NCBI GenBank assembly: GCA_963556195.1 | Contig: CAUVYP010000586.1 | Coordinates: 992,001 to 1,056,000, forward strand | Direction of reading: 5' to 3' | DNA: 64,000 nt | Source: Sepiola atlantica | Taxonomy: Eukaryota > Mollusca > Cephalopoda > Sepiida > Sepiolidae | Shown: positions 21,599 to 35,700 of the stretch, piece after piece | Layout: each line of letters starts with the position of its first letter | Numbering within the stretch: the stretch's first letter is position 1 | Program-made: the position numbers and the translations under genes | Notes under the pieces: generated by a model | What the model was told of the DNA's origin: nothing | Databases searched by the model: none | Seen by the model: the letters and a program-made list of their open reading frames with translations, nothing else

Positions 21599-24500
21599 TT
21601 AGTGCGATTTAAAGTTGATATCGCTTTTGTTTATAACTTCACCATTCTTTTGAATTGTGCAACGAAACTTTGCAGAGATAAGTGGAGTCACATGCTCTAC
21701 TGAAGTACCAAGTTTCAGAAGTGCAGCTCTTTTACTGCCGGAGATATGTCGATACAAACTGAATACGCAAAACATCAACAAAATTTAGCGCGTTTTAAAG
21801 TGGATATCGCTTTTGTTTATAACTTCCACATTTATTCGAATTGTGCAACGAAACTTTGCAGACCGTCGCGGAGACACACGTTCTACTGAAGTACACAGTT
21901 TCAGAAGTGCAGCTCTTGTACTGCCGGAGATATGTCGATACAAACTGAATACGCAAAACATCAACTAAATTTAGCGCGTTTTAAAGTTGATATCGCTTTT
22001 GTTTATAACTTCCACATTTATTCGAATTGTGCAACGAAACTTTGCACAGATTAGCGGAGTCACATTTTCTACTGAAGTACCAAGTTTCAGAAGTGCAGCT
22101 CTTGTACTGCCGGAGATATGTCGATACAAACTGAATACGCAAAACATCAACAAAATTTAGCGCGTTTTAAAGTTGATATCGCTTTTGTTTATAACTTCCA
22201 CATTTATTCGAATTGTGCAACGAAACTTTGCAGACAGTCGCGGATAAGCCTTTTCTACTGAAGTACCAAGTTTCAGAAGTGCAGCTCTTGTACTGCCGGA
22301 GATATGTCGATACAAACTGAATACGCAAAACATCAACAAAATTTAGCGCGTTTTAAAGTTGATATCGCTTTTGTTTATAACTTCGACATTTATTCGAATT
22401 GTGCAACGAAACTTTGCACAGATTAGCGGAGTCACATTTTCTACTGAAGTACCAAGTTTCAGAAGTGCAGCTCTTGTACTGCCGGAGATATGTCGATACA
22501 AACTGAATACGCAAAACATCAACAAAATTTAGCGCGTTTTAAAGTTGATATCGCTTTTGTTTATAACTTCCACATTTATTCGAATTGTGCAACGAAACTT
22601 TGCACAGATTAGCGGAGTCACATTTTCTACTGAAGTACCAAGTTTCAAAAGTGCAGCTCTTGTACTGCCGGAGATATGTCGATACAAACTGAATACGCAA
22701 AACATCAACAAAATTTAGCGCGTTTTAAAGTTGATATCGCTTTTGTTTATAACTTCCACATTTATTCGAATTGTGCAACGAAACTTTGCAGACAGTCGCG
22801 GATAGGCCTTTTCTACTGAAGTACCAAGTTTCAGAAGTGCAGCTCTTTTACTGCCGGAGATATGTCGATACAAACTGAATACGCAAAACATCAACAAAAT
22901 CTAGCGCGTTTTAAAGTTGATATCGCTTTTGTTTATAACTTCCACATTTATTCGAATTGTGCAACGAAACTTTGCACAGATTAGCGGAGTCACATTTTCT
23001 ACTGACGTACCAAGTTTCATAAGTGCAGCTCTTGTACTGCCGGAGATATGTCGATACAAACTGAATACGCAAACTATCAACAAAATTTAGTGCGATTGAA
23101 AGTTGGTATCGCTTTTGTTTATAACTTCACCATTCTTTAGAATTGTGCAACGAAACTTTGCACAGATAAGCGGAGTCACATGCTCTACTGAAGTACCAAG
23201 TTTCAGAAGTGCAGCTCTTTTACTGCCGGAGATATGTCGATACAAACTGAATACGCAAAACATCAACTAAATTTAGCGCGTTTTAAAGTTGATATCGCTT
23301 TTGTTTATAACTTCCACATTTATTCGAATTGTGCAACGAAACTTTGCACAGATTAGCGGAGTCACATTTTCTACTGAAGTACCAAGTTTCAGAAGTGCAG
23401 CTCTTGTACTGCCGGAGATATGTCGATACAAACTGAATACGCAAAACATCAACAAAATTTAGCGCGTTTTAAAGTTGATATCGCTTTTGTTTATAACTTC
23501 CACATTTATTCGAATTGTGCAACGAAACTTTGCACAGATTAGCGGAGTCACATTTCCCACTGAAGTACCAAGTTTCAGATGTGCAGCTCTTGTACTGCCG
23601 GAGATATGTCGATACAAACTGAATACGCAAAACATCAACAAAATTTAGCGCGTTTTAAAGTTGATATCGCTTTTGTTTATAACTTCCACATTTATTCGAA
23701 TTGTGCAACGAAACTTTGCAGACAGTCGCGGATAGGCCTTTTCTACTGAAGTACCAAGTTTCAGAAGTGCAGCTCTTGTACTGCCGGAGATATGTCGATA
23801 CAAACTGAATACGCAAAACATCAACAAAATTTAGCGCGTTTTAAAGTTGATATCGCTTTTGTTTATAACTTCCACATTTATTCGAATTGTGCAACGAAAC
23901 TTTGCACAGATTAGCGGAGTCACATTTTCTACTGAAGTACCAAGTTTCATAAGTGCAGCTCTTGTACTGCCGGAGATATGTCGATACAAACTGAATACGC
24001 AAACTATCAACAAAATTTAGTGCGATTGAAAGTTAGTATCGCTTTTGTTTATAACTTCACCATTCTTTAGAATTGTGCAACGAAACTTTGCACAGATAAG
24101 CGGAGTCACATGCTCTACTGAAGTACCAAGTTTCAGAAGTGCAGCTCTTTTACTGCCGGAGATATGTCGATACAAACTGAATACGCAAAACATCAACTAA
24201 ATTTAGCGCGTTTTAAAGTTGATATCGCTTTTGTTTATAACTTCCACATTTATTCAAATTGTGCAACGAAACTTTGCACAGATTAGCGGAGTCACATTTT
24301 CTACTGAAGTACCAAGTTTCAGAAGTGCAGCTCTTGTACTGCCGGAGATATGTCGATACAAACTGAATACGCAAAACATCAACAAAATTTAGCGCGTTTT
24401 AAAGTTGATATCGCTTTTGTTTATAACTTCCACATTTATTCGAATTGTGCAACGAAACTTTGCACAGATTAGCGGAGTCACATTTTCTACTGAAGTACCA

Positions 24501-25504
24501 AGTTTCAGAAGTGCAGCTCTTGTACTGCCGGAGATATGTCGATACAAACTGAATACGCAAAACATCAACAAAATTTAGCGCGTTTTAAAGTTGATATCGC
24601 TTTTGTTTATAACTTCCACATTTATTCGAATTGTGCAACGAAACTTTGCAGACAGTCGCGGATAGGCCTTTTCTACTGAAGTACCAAGTTTCAGAAGTGC
24701 AGCTCTTGTACTGCCGGAGATATGTCGATACAAACTGAATACGCAAAACATCAACAAAATTTAGCGCGTTTTAAAGTTGATATCGCTTTTGTTTATAACT
24801 TCCACATTTATTCGAATTGTGCAACGAAACTTTTCACAGATTAGCGGAGTCACATTTTCTACTGAAGTACCAAGTTTCAGAAGTGCAGCTCTTGTACTGC
24901 CGGAGATATGTCGATACAAACTGAATACGCAAACTATCAACAAAATTTAGTGCGATTTAAAGTTAGTATCGCTTTTGTTTATAACTTCACCATTCTTTAG
25001 AATTGTGCAACGAAACTTTGCAGAGATAAGCGGAGTCACATGCTCTACTGAAGTACCAAGTTTCAGAAGTGCAGCTCTTTTACTGCCGGAGATATGTCGA
25101 TACAAACTGAATACGCAAAACATCAACAAAATTTAGCGCGTTTTAAAGTTGATATCGCTTTTGTTTATAACTTCCACATTTATTCGAATTGTGCAACGAA
25201 ACTTTGCACAGATTAGCGGAGTCACATTTTCTACTGAAGTACCAAGTTTCAGAAGTGCAGCTCTTGTACTGCCGGAGATATGTCGATACAAACTGAATAC
25301 GCAAAACATCAACAAAATTTAGTGCGATTTAAAGTTGATATCGCTTTTGTTTATAACTTCACCATTCTTTTGAATTGTGCAACGAAACTTTGCAGAGATA
25401 AGTGGAGTCACATGCTCTACTGAAGTACCAAGTTTCAGAAGTGCAGCTCTTTTACTGCCGGAGATATGTCGATACAAACTGAATACGCAAAACATCAACA
25501 AAAA
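20297..25504. repeat. 28-unit segmental duplication, copy 1 (5208 bp)
   Basis: This copy aligns unit for unit with 32757-37964 at an offset of 12460 bp, which is 67 units minus the two 1-bp losses between them. Shared private changes include aaaatctagcg (22900 and 35360), tttcagatg in G (23578 and 36038), tattcaaatt (24255 and 36715) and ttttcacag (24833 and 37293). I noticed roughly a dozen single-base differences. Those private to this copy include gtacacagt near 21893, tttcaaaag near 22647, gacgtacc near 23006 and gttggtatc near 23104. Confidence 0.9.
21599..21784. repeat. Type Q monomer (group 2)
   Basis: This unit is like H but keeps gttgatatc, has accattcttttgaatt and the box gagataagtgg. 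There are 15 copies: 4673, 12485, 18251, 20111, 21599, 25319, 26807, 28294, 29409, 30711, 32571, 34059, 37779, 39081 and 40569; none lies to the right of 40754. Each is followed by a unit with agtggatatc (an R unit or an A unit), so Q and its right neighbour behave as one dimer. The copies at 4673, 12485 and 40569 have aacttgacc instead of aacttcacc, and 4673 has box cagataagtgg. Confidence 0.92.
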
Positions 25505-26988
25505 TTAGCGCGTTTTAAAGTGGATATCGCTTTTGTTTATAACTTCCACATTTATTCGAATTGTGCAACGAAACTTTGCACAGATTAGCGGAGTCACATT
25601 TTCTACTGAAGTACCAAGTTTCAGAAGTGCAGCTCTTGTACTGCCGGAGATATGTCGATACAAACTGAATACGCAAAACATCAACAAAATTTAGCGCGTT
25701 TTAAAGTTGATATCGCTTTTGTTTATAACTTCCACATTTATTCGAATTGTGCAACGAAACTTTGCACAGATTAGCGGAGTCACATTTTCTACTGAAGTAC
25801 CAAGTTTCAGAAGTGCAGCTCTTGTACTGCCGGAGATATGTCGATACAAACTGAATACGCAAAACATCAACAAAATTTAGCGCGTTTTAAAGTTGATATC
25901 GCTTTTGTTTATAACTTCCACATTTATTCGAATTGTGCAACGAAACTTTGCACAGATTAGCGGAGTCACATTTTCTACTGAAGTACCAAGTTTCAGAAGT
26001 GCAGCTCTTGTACTGCCGGAGATATGTCGATACAAACTGAATACGCAAAACATCAACAAAATTTAGCGCGTTTTAAAGTTGATATCGCTTTTGTTTATAA
26101 CTTCCACATTTATTCGAATTGTGCAACGAAACTTTGCAGACAGTCGCGGATAGGCCTTTTCTACTGAAGTACCAAGTTTCAGAAGTGCAGCTCTTGTACT
26201 GCCGGAGATATGTCGATACAAACTGAATACGCAAAACATCAACAAAATTTAGCGCGTTTTAAAGTTGATATCGCTTTTGTTTATAACTTCCACATTTATT
26301 CGAATTGTGCAACGAAACTTTTCACAGATTAGCGGAGTCACATTTTCTACTGAAGTACCAAGTTTCAGAAGTGCAGCTCTTGTACTGCCGGAGATATGTC
26401 GATACAAACTGAATACGCAAACTATCAACAAAATTTAGTGCGATTTAAAGTTAGTATCGCTTTTGTTTATAACTTCACCATTCTTTAGAATTGTGCAACG
26501 AAACTTTGCAGAGATAAGCGGAGTCACATGCTCTACTGAAGTACCAAGTTTCAGAAGTGCAGCTCTTTTACTGCCGGAGATATGTCGATACAAACTGAAT
26601 ACGCAAAACATCAACAAAATTTAGCGCGTTTTAAAGTTGATATCGCTTTTGTTTATAACTTCCACATTTATTCGAATTGTGCAACGAAACTTTGCACAGA
26701 TTAGCGGAGTCACATTTTCTACTGAAGTACCAAGTTTCAGAAGTGCAGCTCTTGTACTGCCGGAGATATGTCGATACAAACTGAATACGCAAAACATCAA
26801 CAAAATTTAGTGCGATTTAAAGTTGATATCGCTTTTGTTTATAACTTCACCATTCTTTTGAATTGTGCAACGAAACTTTGCAGAGATAAGTGGAGTCACA
26901 TGCTCTACTGAAGTACCAAGTTTCAGAAGTGCAGCTCTTTTACTGCCGGAGATATGTCGATACAAACTGAATACGCAAAACATCAACA

Positions 26989-26995
26989 AAATTAG
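26989..26995. other. 1-bp deletion at a unit junction (first of two)
   Basis: The junction reads aaaattagcg where most units have aaaatttagcg, giving a 185-bp spacing from 26807 to 26992. The equivalent junctions at 25504 and 29594 read aaaaattagcg at full length. The simplest path is a T-to-A change giving A5, then loss of one A. A long-read homopolymer error is possible, but the same state at 28479 in the next HOR copy argues for a real inherited change. Confidence 0.8.
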
Positions 26996-28475
26996 CGCGT
27001 TTTAAAGTGGATATCGCTTTTGTTTATAACTTCCACATTTATTCGAATTGTGCAACGAAACTTTGCACAGATTAGCGGAGTCACATTTTCTACTGAAGTA
27101 CCAAGTTTCAGAAGTGCAGCTCTTGTACTGCCGGAGATATGTCGATACAAACTGAATACGCAAAACATCAACAAAATTTAGCGCGTTTTAAAGTTGATAT
27201 CGCTTTTGTTTATAACTTCCACATTTATTCGAATTGTGCAACGAAACTTTGCAGACAGTCGCGGATAGGCCTTTTCTACTGAAGTACCAAGTTTCAGAAG
27301 TGCAGCTCTTGTACTGCCGGAGATATGTCGATACAAACTGAATACGCAAAACATCAACAAAATTTAGCGCGTTTTAAAGTTGATATCGCTTTTGTTTATA
27401 ACTTCCACATTTATTCGAATTGTGCAACGAAACTTTGCACAGATTAGCGGAGTCACATTTTCTACTGAAGTACCAAGTTTCAGAAGTGCAGCTCTTGTAC
27501 TGCCGGAGATATGTCGATACAAACTGAATACGCAAAACATCAACAAAATTTAGCGCGTTTTAAAGTTGATATCGCTTTTGTTTATAACTTCCACATTTAT
27601 TCGAATTGTGCAACGAAACTTTGCAGACAGTCGCGGATAGGCCTTTTCTACTGAAGTACCAAGTTTCAGAAGTGCAGCTCTTGTACTGCCGGAGATATGT
27701 CGATACAAACTGAATACGCAAAACATCAACAAAATTTAGCGCGTTTTAAAGTTGATATCGCTTTTGTTTATAACTTCCACATTTATTCGAATTGTGCAAC
27801 GAAACTTTTCACAGATTAGCGGAGTCACATTTTCTACTGAAGTACCAAGTTTCAGAAGTGCAGCTCTTGTACTGCCGGAGATATGTCGATACAAACTGAA
27901 TACGCAAACTATCAACAAAATTTAGTGCGATTTAAAGTTAGTATCGCTTTTGTTTATAACTTCACCATTCTTTAGAATTGTGCAACGAAACTTTGCAGAG
28001 ATAAGCGGAGTCACATGCTCTACTGAAGTACCAAGTTTCAGAAGTGCAGCTCTTTTACTGCCGGAGATATGTCGATACAAACTGAATACGCAAAACATCA
28101 ACAAAATTTAGCGCGTTTTAAAGTTGATATCGCTTTTGTTTATAACTTCCACATTTATTCGAATTGTGCAACGAAACTTTGCACAGATTAGCGGAGTCAC
28201 ATTTTCTACTGAAGTACCAAGTTTCAGAAGTGCAGCTCTTGTACTGCCGGAGATATGTCGATACAAACTGAATACGCAAAACATCAACAAAATTTAGTGC
28301 GATTTAAAGTTGATATCGCTTTTGTTTATAACTTCACCATTCTTTTGAATTGTGCAACGAAACTTTGCAGAGATAAGTGGAGTCACATGCTCTACTGAAG
28401 TACCAAGTTTCAGAAGTGCAGCTCTTTTACTGCCGGAGATATGTCGATACAAACTGAATACGCAAAACATCAACA

Positions 28476-28482
28476 AAATTAG
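28476..28482. other. 1-bp deletion at a unit junction (second copy)
   Basis: This is identical to the deletion near 26992 and lies exactly 1487 bp away, the length of the 8-unit HOR after one base has been lost. It shows the HOR copy was duplicated after the deletion. Confidence 0.8.
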
Positions 28483-29594
28483 CGCGTTTTAAAGTGGATA
28501 TCGCTTTTGTTTATAACTTCCACATTTATTCGAATTGTGCAACGAAACTTTGCACAGATTAGCGGAGTCACATTTTCTACTGAAGTACCAAGTTTCAGAA
28601 GTGCAGCTCTTGTACTGCCGGAGATATGTCGATACAAACTGAATACGCAAAACATCAACAAAATTTAGCGCGTTTTAAAGTTGATATCGCTTTTGTTTAT
28701 AACTTCCACATTTATTCGAATTGTGCAACGAAACTTTGCAGACAGTCGCGGATAGGCCTTTTCTACTGAAGTACCAAGTTTCAGAAGTGCAGCTCTTGTA
28801 CTGCCGGAGATATGTCGATACAAACTGAATACGCAAAACATCAACAAAATTTAGCGCGTTTTAAAGTTGATATCGCTTTTGTTTATAACTTCCACATTTA
28901 TTCGAATTGTGCAACGAAACTTTGCACAGATTAGCGGAGTCACATTTTCTACTGAAGTACCAAGTTTCAGAAGTGCAGCTCTTGTACTGCCAGAGATATG
29001 TCGATACAAACTGAATACGCAAACTATCAACAAAATTTAGTTCGATTTAAAGTTAGTATCGCTTTTGTTTATAACTTCACCATTCTTTAGAATTGTGCAA
29101 CGAAACTTTGCAGAGATAAGCGGAGTCACATGCTCTACTGAAGTACCAAGTTTCAGAAGTGCAGCTCTTTTACTGCCGGAGATATGTCGATACAAACTGA
29201 ATACGCAAAACATCAACAAAATTTAGCGCGTTTTAAAGTTGATATCGCTTTTGTTTATAACTTCCACATTTATTCGAATTGTGCAACGAAACTTTGCACA
29301 GATTAGCGGAGTCACATTTTCTACTGAAGTACCAAGTTTCAGAAGTGCAGCTCTTGTACTGCCGGAGATATGTCGATACAAACTGAATACGCAAAACATC
29401 AACAAAATTTAGTGCGATTTAAAGTTGATATCGCTTTTGTTTATAACTTCACCATTCTTTTGAATTGTGCAACGAAACTTTGCAGAGATAAGTGGAGTCA
29501 CATGCTCTACTGAAGTACCAAGTTTCAGAAGTGCAGCTCTTTTACTGCCGGAGATATGTCGATACAAACTGAATACGCAAAACATCAACAAAAA

Positions 29595-32500
29595 TTAGCG
29601 CGTTTTAAAGTGGATATCGCTTTTGTTTATAACTTCCACATTTATTCGAATTGTGCAACGAAACTTTGCACAGATTAGCGGAGTCACATTTTCTACTGAA
29701 GTACCAAGTTTCAGAAGTGCAGCTCTTGTACTGCCAGAGATATGTCGATACAAACTGAATACGCAAAACATCAACTAAATTTAGCGCGTTTTAAAGTTGA
29801 TATCGCTTTTGTTTATAACTTCCACATTTATTCGAATTGTGCAACGAAACTTTGCACAGATTAGCGGAGTCACATTTTCTACTGAAGTACCAAGTTTCAG
29901 AAGTGCAGCTCTTGTACTGCCGGAGATATGTCGATACAAACTGAATACGCAAAACATCAACAAAATTTAGCGCGTTTTAAAGTTGATATCGCTTTTGTTT
30001 ATAACTTCGACATTTATTCGAATTGTGCAACGAAACTTTGCACAGATTAGCGGAGTCACATTTTCTACTGAAGTACCAAGTTTCAGAAGTGCAGCTCTTG
30101 TACTGCCGGAGATATGTCGATACAAACTGAATACGCAAACTATCAACAAAATTTAGTGCGATTTAAAGTTAGTATCGCTTTTGTTTATAACTTCACCATT
30201 CTTTAGAATTGTGCAACGAAACTTTGCAGAGATAAGCGGAGTCACATGCTCTACTGAAGTACCAAGTTTCAGAAGTGCAGCTCTTTTACTGCCGGAGATA
30301 TGTCGATACAAACTGAATACGCAAAACATCAACAAAATTTAGCGCGTTTTAAAGTTGATATCGCTTTTGTTTATAACTTCCACATTTATTCGAATTGTGC
30401 AACGAAACTTTGCACAGATTAGCGGAGTCACATTTTCTACTGAAGTACCAAGTTTCAGAAGTGCAGCTCTTGTACTGCCGGAGATATGTCGATACAAACT
30501 GAATACGCAAAACATCAACAAAATTTAGCGCGTTTTAAAGTTGATATCGCTTTTGTTTATAACTTCCACATTTATTCGAATTGTGCAACGAAACTTTGCA
30601 CGGATTAACGGAGTCACATTTTCTACTGAAGTACCAAGTTTCAGAAGTGCAGCTCTTGTACTGCCGGAGATATGTCGATACAAACTGAATACGCAAACTA
30701 TCAACAAAATTTAGTGCGATTTAAAGTTGATATCGCTTTTGTTTATAACTTCACCATTCTTTTGAATTGTGCAACGAAACTTTGCAGAGATAAGTGGAGT
30801 CACATGCTCTACTGAAGTACCAAGTTTCAGAAGTGCAGCTCTTTTACTGCCGGAGATATGTCGATACAAACTGAATACGCAAAACATCAACAAAATTTAG
30901 CGCGTTTTAAAGTGGATATCGCTTTTGTTTATAACTTCCACATTTATTCGAATTGTGCAACGAAACTTTGCAGACCGTCGCGGAGACACACGTTCTACTG
31001 AAGTACCAAGTTTCAGAAGTGCAGCTCTTGTACTGCCGGAGATATGTCGATACAAACTGAATACGCAAAACATCAACAAAATTTAGCGCGTTTTAAAGTT
31101 GATATCGCTTTTGTTTATAACTTCCACATTTATTCGAATTGTGCAACGAAACTTTGCACAGATTAGCGGAGTCACATTTCCCACTGAAGTACCAAGTTTC
31201 AGAAGTGCAGCTCTTGTACTGCCGGAGATATGTCGATACAAACTGAATACGCAAAACATCAACAAAATTTAGCGCGTTTTAAAGTTGATATCGCTTTTGT
31301 TTATAACTTCCACATTTATTCGAATTGTGCAACGAAACTTTGCAGACAGTCGCGGATAGGCCTTTTCTACTGAAGTACCAAGTTTCATAAGTGCAGCTCT
31401 TGTACTGCCGGAGATATGTCGATACAAACTGAATACGCAAAACATCAACAAAATTTAGCGCGTTTTAAAGTTGATATCGCTTTTGTTTATAACTTCCACA
31501 TTTATTCGAATTGTGCAACGAAACTTTGCACAGATTAGCGGAGTCACATTTTCTACTGAAGTACCAAGTTTCATAAGTGCAGCTCTTGTACTGCCGGAGA
31601 TATGTCGATACAAACTGAATACGCAAACTATCAACAAAATTTAGTGCGATTGAAAGTTAGTATCGCTTTTGTTTATAACTTCACCATTCTTTAGAATTGT
31701 GCAACGAAACTTTGCACAGATAAGCGGAGTCACATGCTCTACTGAAGTACCAAGTTTCAGAAGTGCAGCTCTTTTACTGCCGGAGATATGTCGATACAAA
31801 CTGAATACGCAAAACATCAACTAAATTTAGCGCGTTTTAAAGTTGATATCGCTTTTGTTTATAACTTCCACATTTATTCGAATTGTGCAACGAAACTTTG
31901 CACAGATTAGCGGAGTCACATTTTCTACTGAAGTACCAAGTTTCAGAAGTGCAGCTCTTGTACTGCCGGAGATATGTCGATACAAACTGAATACGCAAAA
32001 CATCAACAAAATTTAGCGCGTTTTAAAGTTGATATCGCTTTTGTTTATAACTTCCACATTTATTCGAATTGTGCAACGAAACTTTGCACAGATTAGCGGA
32101 GTCACATTTTCTACTGAAGTACCAAGTTTCAGAAGTGCAGCTCTTGTACTGCCGGAGATATGTCGATACAAACTGAATACGCAAAACATCAACAAAATTT
32201 AGCGCGTTTTAAAGTTGATATCGCTTTTGTTTATAACTTCCACATTTATTCGAATTGTGCAACGAAACTTTGCAGACAGTCGCGGATAGGCCTTTTCTAC
32301 TGAAGTACCAAGTTTCAGAAGTGCAGCTCTTGTACTGCCGGAGATATGTCGATACAAACTGAATACGCAAAACATCAACAAAATTTAGCGCGTTTTAAAG
32401 TTGATATCGCTTTTGTTTATAACTTCCACATTTATTCGAATTGTGCAACGAAACTTTGCACAGATTAACGGAGTCACATTTTCTACTGAAGTACCAAGTT

Positions 32501-32756
32501 TCAGAAGTGCAGCTCTTGTACTGCCGGAGATATGTCGATACAAACTGAATACGCAAAACATCAACAAAATTTAGTGCGATTTAAAGTTGATATCGCTTTT
32601 GTTTATAACTTCACCATTCTTTTGAATTGAGCAACGAAACTTTGCAGAGATAAGTGGAGTCACATGCTCTACTGAAGTACCAAGTTTCAGAAGTGCAGCT
32701 CTTTTACTGCCGGAGATATGTCGATACAAACTGAATACGCAAAACATCAACAAAAT
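29595..32756. repeat. Mixed HOR segment A-A-H-A-A-Q-R-G-K-A'-E
   Basis: The order is A*(agtggatatc), A, A(acttcgaca), H, A, A(cggattaacgg), Q, R, G, K, A', E*, A, A, K, A(gattaacgg), Q (17 units). The six units at 29781-30896 match 38151-39266 at an offset of 8370 bp. They equal the A-K-A-H-A-A-Q order of 20483-21784 without its K, so one K unit was lost in a common ancestor. The Q at 32571 has a private ttgagcaac. The K at 31269 carries tttcataag, normally an A' mark. Confidence 0.87.
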
Positions 32757-35700
32757 TTAGCGCGTTTTAAAGTGGATATCGCTTTTGTTTATAACTTCCA
32801 CATTTATTCGAATTGTGCAACGAAACTTTGCAGACCGTCGCGGAGACACACGTTCTACTGAAGTACCAAGTTTCAGAAGTGCAGCTCTTGTACTGCCGGA
32901 GATATGTCGATACAAACTGAATACGCAAAACATCAACTAAATTTAGCGCGTTTTAAAGTTGATATCGCTTTTGTTTATAACTTCCACATTTATTCGAATT
33001 GTGCAACGAAACTTTGCACAGATTAGCGGAGTCACATTTTCTACTGAAGTACCAAGTTTCAGAAGTGCAGCTCTTGTACTGCCGGAGATATGTCGATACA
33101 AACTGAATACGCAAAACATCAACAAAATTTAGCGCGTTTTAAAGTTGATATCGCTTTTGTTTATAACTTCCACATTTATTCGAATTGTGCAACGAAACTT
33201 TGCAGACAGTCGCGGATAAGCCTTTTCCACTGAAGTACCAAGTTTCAGAAGTGCAGCTCTTGTACTGCCGGAGGTATGTCGATACAAACTGAATACGCAA
33301 AACATCAACAAAATTTAGCGCGTTTTAAAGTTGATATCGCTTTTGTTTAGCACTTCGACATTTATTCGAATTGTGCAACGAAACTTTGCACAGATTAGCG
33401 GAGTCACATTTTCTACTGAAGTACCAAGTTTCAGAAGTGCAGCTCTTGTACTGCCGGAGATATGTCGATACAAACTGAATACGCAAACTATCAACAAAAT
33501 TTAGTGCGATTTAAAGTTAGTATCGCTTTTGTTTATAACTTCACCATTCTTTAGAATTGTGCAACGAAACTTTGCAGAGATAAGCGGAGTCACATGCTCT
33601 ACTGAAGTACCAAGTTTCAGAAGTGCAGCTCTTTTACTGCCGGAGATATGTCGATACAAACTGAATACGCAAAACATCAACAAAATTTAGCGCGTTTTAA
33701 AGTTGATATCGCTTTTGTTTATAACTTCCACATTTATTCGAATTGTGCAACGAAACTTTGCACAGATTAGCGGAGTCACATTTTCTACTGAAGTACCAAG
33801 TTTCAGAAGTGCAGCTCTTGTACTGCCGGAGATATGTCGATACAAACTGAATACGCAAAACATCAACAAAATTTAGCGCGTTTTAAAGTTGATATCGCTT
33901 TTGTTTATAACTTCCACATTTATTCGAATTGTGCAACGAAACTTTGCACAGATTAACGGAGTCACATTTTCTACTGAAGTACCAAGTTTCAGAAGTGCAG
34001 CTCTTGTACTGCCGGAGATATGTCGATACAAACTGAATACGCAAACTATCAACAAAATTTAGTGCGATTTAAAGTTGATATCGCTTTTGTTTATAACTTC
34101 ACCATTCTTTTGAATTGTGCAACGAAACTTTGCAGAGATAAGTGGAGTCACATGCTCTACTGAAGTACCAAGTTTCAGAAGTGCAGCTCTTTTACTGCCG
34201 GAGATATGTCGATACAAACTGAATACGCAAAACATCAACAAAATTTAGCGCGTTTTAAAGTGGATATCGCTTTTGTTTATAACTTCCACATTTATTCGAA
34301 TTGTGCAACGAAACTTTGCAGACCGTCGCGGAGACACACTTTCTACTGAAGTACCAAGTTTCAGAAGTGCAGCTCTTGTACTGCCGGAGATATGTCGATA
34401 CAAACTGAATACGCAAAACATCAACTAAATTTAGCGCGTTTTAAAGTTGATATCGCTTTTGTTTATAACTTCCACATTTATTCGAATTGTGCAACGAAAC
34501 TTTGCACAGATTAGCGGAGTCACATTTTCTACTGAAGTACCAAGTTTCAGAAGTGCAGCTCTTGTACTGCCGGAGATATGTCGATACAAACTGAATACGC
34601 AAAACATCAACAAAATTTAGCGCGTTTTAAAGTTGATATCGCTTTTGTTTATAACTTCCACATTTATTCGAATTGTGCAACGAAACTTTGCAGACAGTCG
34701 CGGATAAGCCTTTTCTACTGAAGTACCAAGTTTCAGAAGTGCAGCTCTTGTACTGCCGGAGATATGTCGATACAAACTGAATACGCAAAACATCAACAAA
34801 ATTTAGCGCGTTTTAAAGTTGATATCGCTTTTGTTTATAACTTCGACATTTATTCGAATTGTGCAACGAAACTTTGCACAGATTAGCGGAGTCACATTTT
34901 CTACTGAAGTACCAAGTTTCAGAAGTGCAGCTCTTGTACTGCCGGAGATATGTCGATACAAACTGAATACGCAAAACATCAACAAAATTTAGCGCGTTTT
35001 AAAGTTGATATCGCTTTTGTTTATAACTTCCACATTTATTCGAATTGTGCAACGAAACTTTGCACAGATTAGCGGAGTCACATTTTCTACTGAAGTACCA
35101 AGTTTCAGAAGTGCAGCTCTTGTACTGCCGGAGATATGTCGATACAAACTGAATACGCAAAACATCAACAAAATTTAGCGCGTTTTAAAGTTGATATCGC
35201 TTTTGTTTATAACTTCCACATTTATTCGAATTGTGCAACGAAACTTTGCAGACAGTCGCGGATAGGCCTTTTCTACTGAAGTACCAAGTTTCAGAAGTGC
35301 AGCTCTTTTACTGCCGGAGATATGTCGATACAAACTGAATACGCAAAACATCAACAAAATCTAGCGCGTTTTAAAGTTGATATCGCTTTTGTTTATAACT
35401 TCCACATTTATTCGAATTGTGCAACGAAACTTTGCACAGATTAGCGGAGTCACATTTTCTACTGAAGTACCAAGTTTCATAAGTGCAGCTCTTGTACTGC
35501 CGGAGATATGTCGATACAAACTGAATACGCAAACTATCAACAAAATTTAGTGCGATTGAAAGTTAGTATCGCTTTTGTTTATAACTTCACCATTCTTTAG
35601 AATTGTGCAACGAAACTTTGCACAGATAAGCGGAGTCACATGCTCTACTGAAGTACCAAGTTTCAGAAGTGCAGCTCTTTTACTGCCGGAGATATGTCGA

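Larger units (their letters stand above)
24575..29594. repeat. 8-unit HOR (1488/1487 bp) with later 6-unit copy
   Basis: Copies start at the K units 24575, 26063 and 27550, followed by a shorter one from K at 28665. The order is K, A(ttttcacag), H, A, Q, A(agtggatatc), then two more units in the first two copies. The first copy has aaaaattagcg at the A after Q, while the second and third have aaaattagcg, one base shorter. The last copy has the ordinary box tttgcacag instead of ttttcacag in its second unit. Confidence 0.9.
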
